DNA of 64,000 nucleotides from Cryptomeria japonica (taxonomy: Eukaryota > Streptophyta > Pinopsida > Cupressales > Cupressaceae). A program made the translations under genes and the position numbers. The stretch covers positions 52,074,636-52,138,635 of the forward strand of contig NC_081414.1 in assembly GCF_030272615.1 (NCBI RefSeq), given 5' to 3'. Positions 11,332 to 23,153 of this stretch are shown here, piece after piece. Each line of letters opens with the position of its first letter. The first letter of the stretch is position 1. The notes beneath the pieces are model-generated. The model did no database searches. It saw nothing but the letters and a program-made list of their open reading frames with translations, and was not told where the DNA came from.

Positions 11332-14167
11332 AAAAGTTCAACACTTTGAATATATTAAATAAACTATATTTTTTTATAGATATGAACATAATAGAATATG
11401 ATACATATTTTTCTTGAAAAAGAGTTCAAGTAAACATAAGAGCATGCCAAGTGTTTTTCTACCCTTTTGGGAGAGGAGGGCCTCCATAGTCTATTGCTTC
11501 CACTCACCCACAAATTAGTGATCTTTCAATTGTAGTCTTTTGACCTTAGATCTCCTCCCTCTATGCTTACATAAATGTTCACAATTTGCATTGGGTTTCT
11601 TGCTATCAATATGTGAAATAGTAAAATTTTCGTGGAGACAAGTTGATTTTATTCTTTATCATGACACTTTGAAGAAGTAGTGTCCTATTCCCCTTGATAT
11701 AACCCAATAAGAATGCTCTAGAAATACATTATCTAAACCAAGTAAATCATTTTAGTGTTAGGGTAAAAGTGAGCCATTTTACATTATATGCCTTCAAGAG
11801 GACTAGAAGGAGGAATAAACGCACAATTCTCCTTTAGGTCTTGAATAGACAAGCATAAAGATGAAATCTCATTATTCTAAAACATGTCATAGTTGCAATA
11901 GATAAAATCCTTATTAGTACTACTCAAATTCCTAATTCGCCTCTAAATGCACATAATCATGACACACAACAATAGATGAGGGACATCTGGTATTCAAGTG
12001 GCCAAGCTTGTTGTAATTAAGCACTTATATAATAATCCTTTGAAATTTAGTTATTATTGTAACCAAGAACCTTATGAGAAAAAGAATTGAATGGGATAGA
12101 GAATCATCTTAGATATTGATAAATATATAAACCCTCACAAACAAACAATCTCCGTGGGTCTACCTTCAACACAAAGTCCCTTAAGATCAAAAGAAGATTA
12201 TAAAAGTGCAACTAGAATAGAACTTTGATGATGGTATCCAAAGAAGCATTGAAAAGGGGACTGAAGGGTCATGGAAAGACTAACTTTTTCAATAAACCAA
12301 GGGACCTTGTTTCTCACAAAATAATAGTCCTTGGTAGTTTACAACTTGACAAGAAAAGAAATAAGCTCCAAAAAGAAAGGGTTAGTGTAATAACCTCAAC
12401 GAAATATTTTGATAGCTAAATTACGATGCTTGTGAATAACTTCAACATGATAAAGTTGGGTGGACCTAAAAACAAAAAGGCACTTAGTGAAGTTTAAGGT
12501 GTCATCAAGCTAGGAATCATGATGAACCTAGGGCTTGTTAACCCTTTCCTAGATTATGCTTTCAAAGAGAGTCATTTGGACAAAATAACCAATTAGTAAA
12601 CAGTTCTAAGCATTTATAGCAATACCAAATTTTGAAATAAACAGAATAACATCAGCTAGTGTCTCATAATATAGCCCTCAAAAGGCTTTTGGAATGAACT
12701 TCTATGAACACTATTTAGGGAAGGTTGTTCAACTATACTTTAAAAGCAACAACACCAACATCAACTATTGAGATGTAAAGATTTGAACCCATTTAAATGA
12801 AAACAACCATCCAAAAGTGAGGATAACAAAATTTCCCTATAATAAATATAAGAGGATAAACTATTTCCTTCTTAAAAGACACACCGATATAAAATATGGT
12901 AGATAATAAACACATACAAACCAAACACTAAATTCTAACAAAACCCTCTAATACACATGGGTGGTTTTGCTTTAAACTATATGCATATTTTGTAAAATCT
13001 TGAATAATATATATTTTTTGACTCCACTCCACCCTCAACAATTAAGATCCTCCTCCTCTACCTAACATAGGCATGGTTGCATACTTATGTATTAGGGCTA
13101 GGCCATTTTGTTTATTTTAGTGTGTTGCCTTTTTACCACCTTCCTTTTTTTGTGTGTGTGTATTTTCTTATTTTTTTATACTAATGCAAAGTTAAATAGG
13201 TTATAATCATTAAAATAAATAAAATATCTTAACCTACTTTAGAAGACACTTGTGAAGAGGATGAAACTCTCACTGGTTGGGACTCTTTTGATGACTCTAC
13301 TCTTGGAGATGTCTAGGAAAACTTTGATAATAAAGATCTTCCCTTTGCCAAGATTGATTTCCCTACTTACTTTTTAAAGGCCTAGTAAACTATTTAATAT
13401 GATTGGTGACATTGGCTTGACACACCCTCCAGTACCACATAAAATGCTTTTGATCCAAAGCTATAATTTGGAAAGGTCACAAACGGGGGTTTTCATCCAT
13501 AATAATTAATGTAGAGGATCAAACTTGTAAAGCACATTGGATCAGCGAAAGCAAAAGCCTGCAATCACAATGACCCAACAAAAGTTTAAACCTTGGTAGT
13601 CACAATAACAACACCATATAACTAACAAAGTAGAAAATGAACCCATTGATTTTCCTAGTAATATTCATTAATTTTTTTATCTTTATTTTAGACTCAATCC
13701 CACCAAGACTTAAAGATATACCTTCCCCACCAATCTTCTTTATAGACTATGTACTATCATCATTTTAATTTAATAAGAAAGAAAATGAAAGAATTGGACT
13801 TAGTGATCCAGAATCAACGACAGAGAAAGAAACGATTGGATCAGCTTATGCAAACGTATATTAGCTATGAAATGGTTAATTTTCTTCCATTATTGTCCAT
13901 ATTTTGTGTTTGACAGAATTTTGAAAAGATGGTTTGATTGGGTAGGCGAAAAAAGATCATCCCATACTAACAATTGTCAAGATCAGATCATAATAAAAAC
14001 GAAACCGGTTGTAGAAGTCCATATATTCTTCAAATCCTGTCATTTCAGAGAATCATTTCATTGCTCATTATCACTACTTTCTTTACTTCATGTCCACCAA
14101 AATCCCAGGCAGACAGCAAACTTGTGGCCAAAATTTGTTTGAATGATGATACAAGTATATAACTTTG

Positions 14168-14323
14168 TAAGAATTATTGTTGTCATTAATAATCCAAGAT
14201 ATGCAGCTTCCAGGCACCTTCATATGAACTGTAGTATATAATTTGTTCACTATTTCCTTTATAAGAATTATTGTTGTCATTAATAATCCAAGATATGCAG
14301 CTTCCAGGCACCTTCATATGAAC
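14168..14323. repeat. Perfect 62-bp direct repeat with a 32-bp spacer
   Basis: Positions 14168-14229 and 14262-14323 appear identical (TAAGAATTATTGTTGTCATT to CATATGAAC). The unit has no coding content. Identity in an otherwise drifting region points to a recent local duplication. Confidence 0.9.
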
Positions 14324-14350
14324 GTGGAGGTGCTCCTGGTTGATCTAACA

Positions 14351-14884
14351 TTTGTTCAATTTGTGCCCACCGATTTTTTTTATGATATTTTTAAACAAGT
14401 GTTTTTATTGGTTGAGAGTTGATTAATGATTATGTATTCGAAGATGTTTGGTCAATCTTGATGATAAGGAGTCTTGTTCTTTTGGGTTTGCTTTAGCTAC
14501 TTAGTTATTTTTAGGCTTGGTCTTGTTTGTTCATCTCTATTTGATCTTGGTCTAGTTAGACTTTGCGAGCATATCTATTTTGCTGTTCTTTTTCTTTTTG
14601 TAAATAATATACTATCTCATTTGTGTAGTTTGTGCTTACTGGTTTTTTAATGATATTTTTGAAGAAGTGTTCTCACTAGTTGGGAGTTGATTGATGATTA
14701 TGTCTTTGATGATGTTTAGATCAGTCGTGATGATAAGGACTCTTGTTCTTTTGCCTTTGCTTTAGCTGCTTAGTTGTTTTTGGGCTTGGCCTTGTTTATT
14801 CGTCTTTGTTTGGTCTTTGGTCTAGTTAGACTTTGTTGGTGTGGCTTTTTGGCGCCATCCTATTTTTTGTGAATATTATACTAC
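14351..14884. repeat. Tandem duplication of a 265-bp unit
   Basis: Copy one is 14351-14613 and copy two 14620-14884. Shared landmarks are TGATATTTTT, GAGAGTTGATTRATGATTATGT, GATGATAAGG, CTCTTGTTCTTTTG, and TGGTCTAGTTAGACTTTG. The copies differ by many substitutions, so the duplication is older than the 62-bp repeat next to it. Confidence 0.85.
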
Positions 14885-15308
14885 TACTTTTTAAAATATA
14901 AAGTTGAATAGGAAATATTCAGCAAAAAAATGTGTTGGAGTTTTCACTAGAAGCACTCAAGTCGATATCCCGGATTTGTTGACAATTTTCTAACCAATTA
15001 TATTGTGAATTAACCAAGTTTTGTTGAACAAACTTCTTCAAAGTTTGTGAAACCAAATTTGATGACTTTCAATCATAGTGCAAATGTGGGAAATAATTAT
15101 CACCACCATAACTGAGATGACTATCAACCGTAAATTAGTTACACAATAGACTATTTATTGGTTTCATAATTGTTCTTTGTTTACAAAAAAAACAATTATC
15201 TAGAGATGGGCATCTTTGTATTTCATAAAGAAATGGATTACAACACAATGGATAACATATCTAAACTAGAAGTTTCTTTGGCTAAGCAATCATGAGTAAT
15301 AAGATTTC

Positions 15309-15545
15309 ATCCATTAAAGTCACCCGAGGGTCAAAACTAGCCCAATCATTCTTCCAAGGTTTGAACTTTGGAAGGTGGTGTAATCAAATAATTTGCCATC
15401 ATTCTCACCAATTGTGCTAAACAATTGAACTACATCCCATTTGTCAAAGTCACCCAAGGGTCGAACCTAGCCCAAATTTTCCTCTCGAGTTTGAATTTGG
15501 ATGGTGTGATAAAGGAACATATAATCATCCTCATCAATTGTATAC
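15309..15545. repeat. Tandem duplication of a unit of about 120 bp
   Basis: Copy one starts at 15309 and copy two at 15433. Both contain AAAGTCACCCRAGGGTC followed by CTAGCCCAA and later TCATYCTCAYCAATTGT. Non-coding and diverged. Confidence 0.75.
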
Positions 15546-16028
15546 AACCCTTTGAAAACCATTCATATGTAATAGAAATGTGGCTTAGTTTAGAATTGGT
15601 CAAACTAAATTGATGCTAACTATTCATTTTATAATTTACCTTATTTAATCAATACTAACTCCGATTAACACTTATTTGTACAAAAAATCATTTGATTTGT
15701 TGACAATTAATACCCTTTTATTAATATGAGTATCCCATTTATCTAGATATACTTGTAGATGAATGAATTATGTATATAGCTGCAATTAATAGTATAATTG
15801 AGTTAAAATAAATGTGATAATTAAATGTGATGGTTAGGACTATTTAGTTTCAAAATTGCAATGTATGAATGGCTATGAAGCTTTGTAGAATGTATTTTCT
15901 AGTATAAAATAATTATTTAAAATTGTATTTGGACTTTCTCAAGTTTTGTGCCTTCTATGAAAACTCTATAGTTTAGGGGAGAGGACACAACAGTTGTGCA
16001 CCCTAACTTCATGCTTCTCAAAATCCTA

Positions 16029-16689
16029 TGTAATATCCCTCCTAGACTCACATTTTGATTTATGCTATAATAGACTCATTTAGACTTATGGTTGATGTTT
16101 TGATGATATTTGATTGGATGCTTATTGATGATGATGGATATTTGATATGACTCGTGTGTTGGATGACTTATATGAGTGATGATACATTCTAGACTGCTTG
16201 ATGGATGGATTATATGAACTAGATATTTCTATGTGGGCTATATGATTTATGATAGTTTTAACCCCTATTTCGTGCTTATGGTTTCATATGATGCATTAAT
16301 TTTGTTATTGTGTGACTATTTTCGTGAAAGGGACGATGCCTTATCACTCATTGCGAGTAGGATATGGTGTTGTGATTCTCTTTTTGTCTTGCATGTTTAT
16401 TATGATGTATATATGTATCATGTTGTGTTTAGTGGTGATTGCAGGATTGCAGGTACCAAACATCGACCCCACCTAGTCTCACAGGTCTGAGTGTGTCCTA
16501 TCCCAATGGCAAGTTGTCAGAGATGACATGTGTTTCCCTCTCATACTATAGGCTTAGTTGTTCACCTTGTCAGTTATGTCATGGCGTAAGTTGGTAGTTA
16601 GAGTCTCGTGTCAGTTTTTGACCTCTTTGTCGAGTTGCTTGAAGTGATGTGAGCATGTAGTTATTATTTAATTAATAATCGAATTAATA
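16029..16689. repeat. Outer solo LTR, left piece
   Basis: The piece runs from the TGTAATATCC terminus to the LINE A target duplication (16673-16689). It is non-coding. Around 16440-16500 is a less AT-rich segment (GATTGCAGGATTGCAGGTACC), unlike the AT-rich remainder. Confidence 0.75.
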
Positions 16690-16799
16690 TTTTTTTTTGA
16701 TAAGCATCTACCATTATGGGGGTCATCCCTTTCATTGATAACCAAAAAAAGATACATCACAAAACACTGTCTACAAATCTACAACATCTTCACACAACA
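16690..16799 (-). other. LINE A 3' UTR and poly(A)
   Basis: A short 3' UTR of about 100 nt follows the ORF3 stop. It ends, on the minus strand, with GTAGATGCTTATC and then nine A residues (T run 16690-16698). The TTATCAA-type end just before poly(A) resembles other plant L1-type LINE 3' ends. Confidence 0.75.
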
Positions 16800-16971
16800 T
16801 TACTTATATGGATAATACATCCATCGAAGGATCTCTATTAGTCTTTTGCTCAGTATATTAGCCCTAACTACCTTATCTGTAGATAGAAGATCATCGTTGA
16901 TGCTTACAAAGTTTTCAAAAGACATATTTTTAAAGTCCAAAATTCCCTCCCTGAATATCTTCAACGCATCT
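16800..16971 (-). pseudogene. LINE A ORF3, 3' part
   Basis: This is the C-terminal third of ORF3, beyond element D. It reads ALKIFREGILDFKNMSFEN after the junction and ends YYPYK at the TAA stop 16802-16800. There is no internal stop. The first 5 bp (16967-16971) are the CATCT target duplication of element D. Confidence 0.6.
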
Positions 16972-18104
16972 TGATGAATACTAAGAGGGGGGGTGAATTA
17001 GTATGCCAAAAATCTCTGCACTTAAACACTTTGCAAGACTAATAGTAAACCGGTAAAACAATTTAGTAGACAAACTGGTTAACACACATGCAAACCAAAT
17101 AGCTAATAATGCATTCACCCATAGAAGCAAAAACACCATAACACAAGAGATTTTGACGTGGAAACCCAAATGGGAAAAACCACGGTGAGATGGAACTCAC
17201 AAGTAACAATCTACAGAATAGGAACTAGACCGGTTAAGGTCTTACAATGTTCTTTACCAGAACATATCTTGTTACGAATCTCAATCTCTGTTAGGAGATA
17301 AGTCCGATTAAAGACTACCTTGCTAGAGGATTTTAGATCCACAGATGTGAACCACCTTGTTAGAGGATTTACAAAAGGCTTTTGGGCCTACCTGGTTAAG
17401 GGCTACAAACTTGTCAAAGATGTGAGTAATCAACAAGTGTTTGATCTAGCTAGTAGCACAGATTGCTTGGTTAGATCCTTGATAGCTCATTCCTAATGCA
17501 CTCCAGCATTACTTCAGTCTTATACACATTCATATTCTCTCCAACTCCTCAACCACCTTAAACCCTAGCAACAACATAAACTTTTGCTACAACCACATCA
17601 ACAACCTAAAACCCTAGATATGATGTCCTTATAAAGGAATCTAATTTCATGTCGGTCCAATAGGATTACATAACAATTTCCTAGGTTCAATGAACCTGGA
17701 CATACTTGGTACCACGACACAAAAAGCACCGTTTAGGTGTCGACACTGTCAAACAATCGGTGGATGGTAACTCATCACAAAATGTTGGTTGGTAACTCAT
17801 CACAGAGTATTACTAGTTCATATAAAATGTCGGTTGCTGGTTTGACAAAAATGAAGACTGGTAAAAATGTGTTATGTCGCTTTAATCCCTTGTACTGCTT
17901 GGGATCCATGAACCGCTTGGGGTCAACATGCCGCTTCAGACCAGGAAACACATTCTGCAAAACACCAATAGTCTAAAGACTATAATACAACATACCGGTT
18001 GGAACAAATACCGGTTGTGCTCTAACTCATACATATAAAGGAGATCTCAATGCAAGTGTGTGTCCATCAATGACAATCACAAATAAACATAAAAAATGCC
18101 AACA
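16972..18104 (-). repeat. Element D 3' LTR
   Basis: 1,133 bp, from TGTTGGCATTTT at 18104 to TATTCATCA at 16972 (minus strand). It directly follows the polypurine tract and is flanked on the outer side by CATCT. Confidence 0.92.
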
Positions 18105-18119
18105 ATCTCCCCCTTTGGC
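18105..18119 (-). promoter_or_regulatory. Element D polypurine tract
   Basis: The minus strand reads CCAAAGGGGGAGAT immediately before the 3' LTR TGTTGG. This is the plus-strand primer typical of SIRE/Tork-like copia elements. Confidence 0.88.
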
Positions 18120-18404
18120 ATTGATGGCAAGACTTAGGAAAATAAAATTTTGACATCTAAGTGTTTTACAACAAAATCATGCCATTAGCAAAATTGCTCC
18201 CCCTAAGCATATACACTATCCCTTTAACAATACAATGTATAACACTTTTGCATATAGAGCATAAACATTGAGATATTCAGAGCATATATCAAAATTTTGA
18301 TTACCAGATACTTCTCCCAAATAGAATTCTTGTCCCCCTTTGCCAACAATGACAAAGTACAACTGAATAACCCTGTTTTCATTTGATATTAAAATAATAA
18401 AAGT

Positions 18405-21400
18405 TTATGACAATAAGGAATAATACTTGTCAAAAATAGATTTAAAGTCCTGCAAGAATTGTTTCATCGACAAAGACCAGGACTCAAGTAGGAAGGTGGC
18501 TACTTCTTTTTCTGTCTGCATCTGGGAGACCTATTCTTCCATGGCATCAATTGTGCTCATCTCTTGTGCAACTGTTAAGGCATCTAGGTTCAGATAGCAC
18601 TTCTGAAGAATTTGCAATTGTGGGAGTAGGACCAGTTGTAGCTCCTACAAATCTCTAGACCGGGTGCTTATCTCTTGCTCCATTTTTGTTGACTGGATGT
18701 GAAACCGGTGAATGGTTTTCCCATAAGTTGTAAGGGAATCATAAGGTGGCTTGAGTGTGCTCATGTAGGACTGCAAGTCTATTTGAAGATTTTGCTTCTG
18801 AGCTAGCACATCATCATAGAACAGATGGGGTTGGCAGATTTTGCTGAGTAGCAAATTCCCCTCATCCATGGCGTCCCTTATATCCTTTTGTTCTTTCTTC
18901 AGGTCAGACTGGAGCTCATTCAACTTCTTCACCAGAGCTATATCAAGAGCTTTTTGATGCTTCTTCTTGACATTTGCCTCTACTGCCTCTTCTAGGCTCT
19001 ACACTTGATCATCCACTACTGTGCATAGGAGCTTAAGTTTAGCTAGTGATGAATCAGTGTTGGGAATATTTGTACCGGGTATCAAACCGGTAAGAGTGTC
19101 CACAGCCGCTTGAATTACATCCTACTTCTTCTTCCTTTAACTAATTTCAAGGTGCTCTTGAGCAACCTTGATGCTCTGCATTATCTCCATTTCACTTGCA
19201 GACTAGAGATCGATAGGACTAGTGAGATCAGCTGGTTTGGATTGACTCCTGATTGCCTTTGGAGTCTCCATCTCGGTGCTCTTCTTCGCTTCTCCTACCT
19301 TCTCCTCTTCCACTTTCTTCTTCTCCACTTCTCTCCTCTTCTTCACTTCCTTATCCTCCTCTGCTTTTTTCTTCTCTACTTCTTTCCTTTTCTCCTCTTC
19401 TTTGTCCTCCTCTTCCTTCTTCCTTTTCTCTACTTCTCTCCTCTTCTCCTCTTCTTTTTCTTCCTCTTCCTTCTTCTTCTTCTTCTCTGCTTCCTTCCTC
19501 TTCTCCTCTTCCTTGTCTTCCTCTTCTTTCTTTTTCTTTTGATCTTCTTGCTTCTTTTTCTCTTCTTCATCCTTCTTCTTCTTCTCCTCTTCATCTTTCT
19601 TCTTCTTCTCTTCTTCATTCTCTTTCTTCTTCTCTTCTTTATCCTTTTTCCTCTACTCGGCCTGTTCCTTTGCTGCTTCCTGTCTGTCCTCGGCTTGCTT
19701 ATCAACCTGTTCAGCCTATTGCTCCTATCCTATTGCCTCAAATGGTGTTTCTTGAGTAACATCTTCTACGTCCAGGGGATCGACATCAATAGTGTCGACC
19801 GGTTCATCAACCGGATTTCCTTCATCATCAAGTACTTCGTCTAGTTTGGATATAATTGGTTCTTTCTCAGCTTGCCGGTTGGCTTCAGCCACTCGATGCA
19901 TCTTCAAAGATTCTAGGGCATGAGTGTGTGTATCCTTGAGCACTTTCTTACCCTTCCCTTCCAGTAACAAGAGTCTTCTTCTTCTCATGAAGAAAATACC
20001 TTTGTATTTGTTCATTACATCAAACAGTTCCTAATTTGATACATCAGGAAAATATTCAACAAAAAATTTTTCTCTCATTTTCTATTCCTGCTCTATGGCA
20101 ATTCGCCATTTATTGTCTAAGGACTTATACAAAGGATCCAGTGTTTCAAATATAATTTCTGAAGGCGACCGATCATTAACACATAAATACTAAATTATTT
20201 CCTTTTCAACCACTTCCTTTTCATCATCATTAAAGTCATCAAAATACTCAATTAAATCATGTAGCAATTTTCTCCTAATATTCTTTATTGTTCTTTGACA
20301 ATGTGTCAAAGGTTTATAGGAGGAGATATTAATATTTACTGGTGCAGATGATGCCGGTTCATTCTTTGTCTTCTTTCTTGTCTATCTCGCCTTCTTGGGT
20401 TGCTCCTCAGACACAGTTTCCTCTGAGTTCGGTGTATTGCTTTTTGTCTTCCTTTTCCTCTCGAAGACTTTAGCTGGTGCTGCTTCCGGTTTCTTCTTGG
20501 CCGATGACCATTTGGTCACTTTTGGACTTGTTGTTGTAACCGGTGCTGATGCTGCAGGCACTACCTTTGCCTTCTTCACTGCAGGTTCTTTCCTTTCTTT
20601 GCAGAGGGTTCCTCGACCGGTGTAACCCTTTCCAAATAGGTTCCGGTCCTCTTTGCCTTAGGATCAAGAGGTGAGGCAATAAGGGTAGAGGCATACCCTT
20701 CTAGCATATCGTACATCACCTCATAGCCCATTAGCTCCACTTCTTCCTGTCTGGGCTCAACAGCCTCCATTATGCATTTATCCACTTGGATGGTGAAATA
20801 GATATCGTCTTCATATTTCTTAACGATGTCACCTGATATCCTCATTCTTTGGCTCATTTTCTGTCTAAACTCATCAAAATACTTGTTCAGAACATCAGGG
20901 TAACTGGTTCCAATTGCTTGAATTGCTTGAATGCTTTCCTTGATTTGCTTGGTCACCGGTTGGTCAACAAACCACTGGACATCTCCTACTCCTAGAAAGT
21001 AGCCCTGGAAATAGAAGAACAACCCAACCAGTAGTTGTCCAAACTTGAACCTTAGTGCATTATCCTATTTGATCGACTTCAGATTCAATAGGAGTTGTCT
21101 CTACATACCGGTGCACAGGTCAAATGATGCATCCTCCTCTATCATCCGGTAAGCGGCATTTACTGTTGTAGCAAATACAGAGTTAATTTTGCTGGCAGAG
21201 AATGTCTGGTATCCTATCACCATGTAGGCATACTTAACCAGATCATCCTTCATAGAATTGACTATCATGCCTCGTGAGTCGCTCACTGAACCGGTGAGCT
21301 TGGACATTTCAGTTTTGCTTACCATCCTTAGGGCTAGCACTTCCCTTGTGTTGTAGAAACCGGTGATGCATGAATTGCCTGCGGCGTGATATCATGTTTT

Positions 21401-21741
21401 CTCTCTAGGTACATCTTGTCACCATGGACTCTGCTCAGAATGATCCTTATATGATCCTCTGTGAAATTGTCTAGGAAGTAAACAACATTGTGGAGCTTCT
21501 TCTTCTCCAAAATATTATACTCTGGTTTGATTTTCTTATCCTTTCCACAAAATAAACCTAATTGGGAGTTGATAGGTAGAGACCCTAGGTCTTCAATCTT
21601 GCAATCTATGTAGTTAGAAACTCCCTCTTCTACTATCACACCAGTCGGAACTTGTGATAGGGCATTATACTTAGACTTTCATTGAATAAAATTTGCAAAC
21701 TCGACATATGCACTAGAACTGGTATGAGATGCGGAAGCCAT
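18405..21741 (-). pseudogene. Element D ORF-X, large accessory protein of unknown function
   Basis: The ATG at 21741-21739 (MASASHTSSS) opens a frame traceable to the TAA at 18407-18405, about 1,100 codons, with about 13 stops and a few small frameshifts (for example a 1-nt loss near 21362 and a shift near 20578). The N-terminal 390 residues look globular and include DITPQAIHA then ITGFYN, with a later aromatic segment LLVGLFFYFQGYF. A Ser/Pro/Lys-rich linker follows, then an acidic region near 19800, an extremely charged tract (19270-19665), and a C-terminal coiled coil (LNELQSDLKKEQKDIRDAMD). I recognise no enzyme motif. It occupies the place where pol would be. Confidence 0.6.
19270..19665 (-). 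repeat. Glu/Lys/Arg-rich coding tract in ORF-X (polypurine on the minus strand)
   Basis: For almost 400 bp the minus strand is nearly all purine, built from GAAGAG, AAGAAG and AGGAAG units. In the ORF-X frame it codes for blocks such as KKKKDEEEKKKKDEEE and EEEDKEEEKRKE, a composition expected to form a long single alpha-helix. Long Leu/Phe/Ser-rich frames on the plus strand here are antisense artefacts. Confidence 0.8.
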
Positions 21742-23153
21742 GATAGAAATTTTAAGAACTCGAGAAATACCTTTTGAAACATGTAAATTTAGGGCTTGCA
21801 GATTCTCCTTCACTTCACACTCTGTCGGTTGTTGAATCACCGCTTTGTGTTCTCCACTTGACCATTTGCAGTTTGAATTTGAATCTCCTTTGCGGTTTCT
21901 CAATTTCTCAAAATCTCAGCTCAAATCACCTTTTCGTCGCTCTGCTCTTTGAAAAAAATTTCTTCGCTCGAAAAATGATAGTGAGAAATGATTTGAAAAA
22001 TGCTTTTAAGCATATTCCTCACCTACCATCATTAATGCTCCTCCATTAGGGTGTAAACCCTAATTTGCCTTTTTACCGCTTTCGGTCTTCTGCCAAACAA
22101 CAGGTATCACATACCGGTTAAGGTCTTTTACCGATGTAAACCGGGGGTTCGAAACATTTTGTTGTTTGCTCCCCCTAAGCTTTTCTGAAGCTTAGTTTGT
22201 TGATTACGTGATTTCCACATGTTAGTGAACAAATTTTCTCTTTGTTTTTAAATGATTAATCTTAAATTCGGTTACCTTATTCAAAGAACAAATGATTCAC
22301 TGAACAGTTGGGTAAGTGTTGTTCAAATCACTTCCCTCTGAATTTTTGCATAGGTACAGCTCCCTATCTTGGTTTTTCATGAAATGTGTTTTATTTTTAT
22401 TTATATCTGAATGAAAGCTTTTAACCAGAAAGCATGTAAGGCTGCCTATTTCATTCTTGGATGAAAGGCTGCAACTTTTCTCATGTCTCATAAACAATGA
22501 AAGCTATTTCCTTAATTTTCAAAGCATGTAACTACAGCAACTGAAACAAAGTTCAATATACTTCTTCCACCTAAACTAATAAAAGATGAACAGATTCAAG
22601 GAAAATAAATCCGCCCTCAATCATGAATCTTTTCTAGAGTAAACAACACATTCAAAGGAAAGAACATCAGAGGAATAATGAAATACTGCAATGAAATGAT
22701 CAATTACTGTTACTTGATTGGATGAACATATGCAAAGACATGTTATCTATTCAGATTCAAAATACACAGATCTTTCTTCTCCCCAAAAACAATATGATCA
22801 GATTTCATATATATATCCTTATGCAACAAAGGCACAAAAATACATCTGCCAATCCTTTTCCAAAACAGATCCCAATCATCTGATTCTTCCTTTGATTAAG
22901 AATAGAAAATACCAAAACAAAAACTTCAGTCGAAGTTCACAAAATTAGTTACTAAAATCTAACCCTTCTACCATCTGTTTTACTTAATTTATAGTCTAAA
23001 TGGGGGAGGTCTCCTTGAAAACTCGACCACTCCCCGATAAAACAGTTACGAAACCAACAAAAAGTATTTTGGGATAGATGTCCCGAAGATTTTGCATAAC
23101 TATGAAAAATGTTTTAAAAATAAAGGAAACTAGTCCTAAATTGATGCATTATG

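Larger units (their letters stand above)
7746..16028. other. AT-rich intergenic stretch without supported genes
   Basis: Reading frames here are short, low in complexity and match nothing I recognise. The stretch contains the (TA)n tract at 8625-8685 and the local duplications listed separately. The sequence TCTTTGATACCA at 9573-9584 resembles a reversed Met-tRNA primer site, but I could not find the LTR or gag that should flank it. A retroelement relic too old to recognise is possible. Confidence 0.5.

Noticed and set aside
13867-14280. Overlapping short frames on both strands near 14 kb
   Set aside because: They have no recognisable domain, no codon signal, and cross the 62-bp direct repeat.
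16690-16971. The fragment as an independent, severely 5'-truncated LINE
   Set aside because: Its frame joins exactly to 40653-41022 across the element D target duplication, and its 17-bp target repeat has a partner at 58435-58451.
19110-19844. Plus-strand frame of 244 residues, Leu/Phe-rich, resembling a membrane protein
   Set aside because: It is the antisense of the Glu/Lys-rich ORF-X tract; pyrimidine runs read as Leu, Phe and Ser in any frame.
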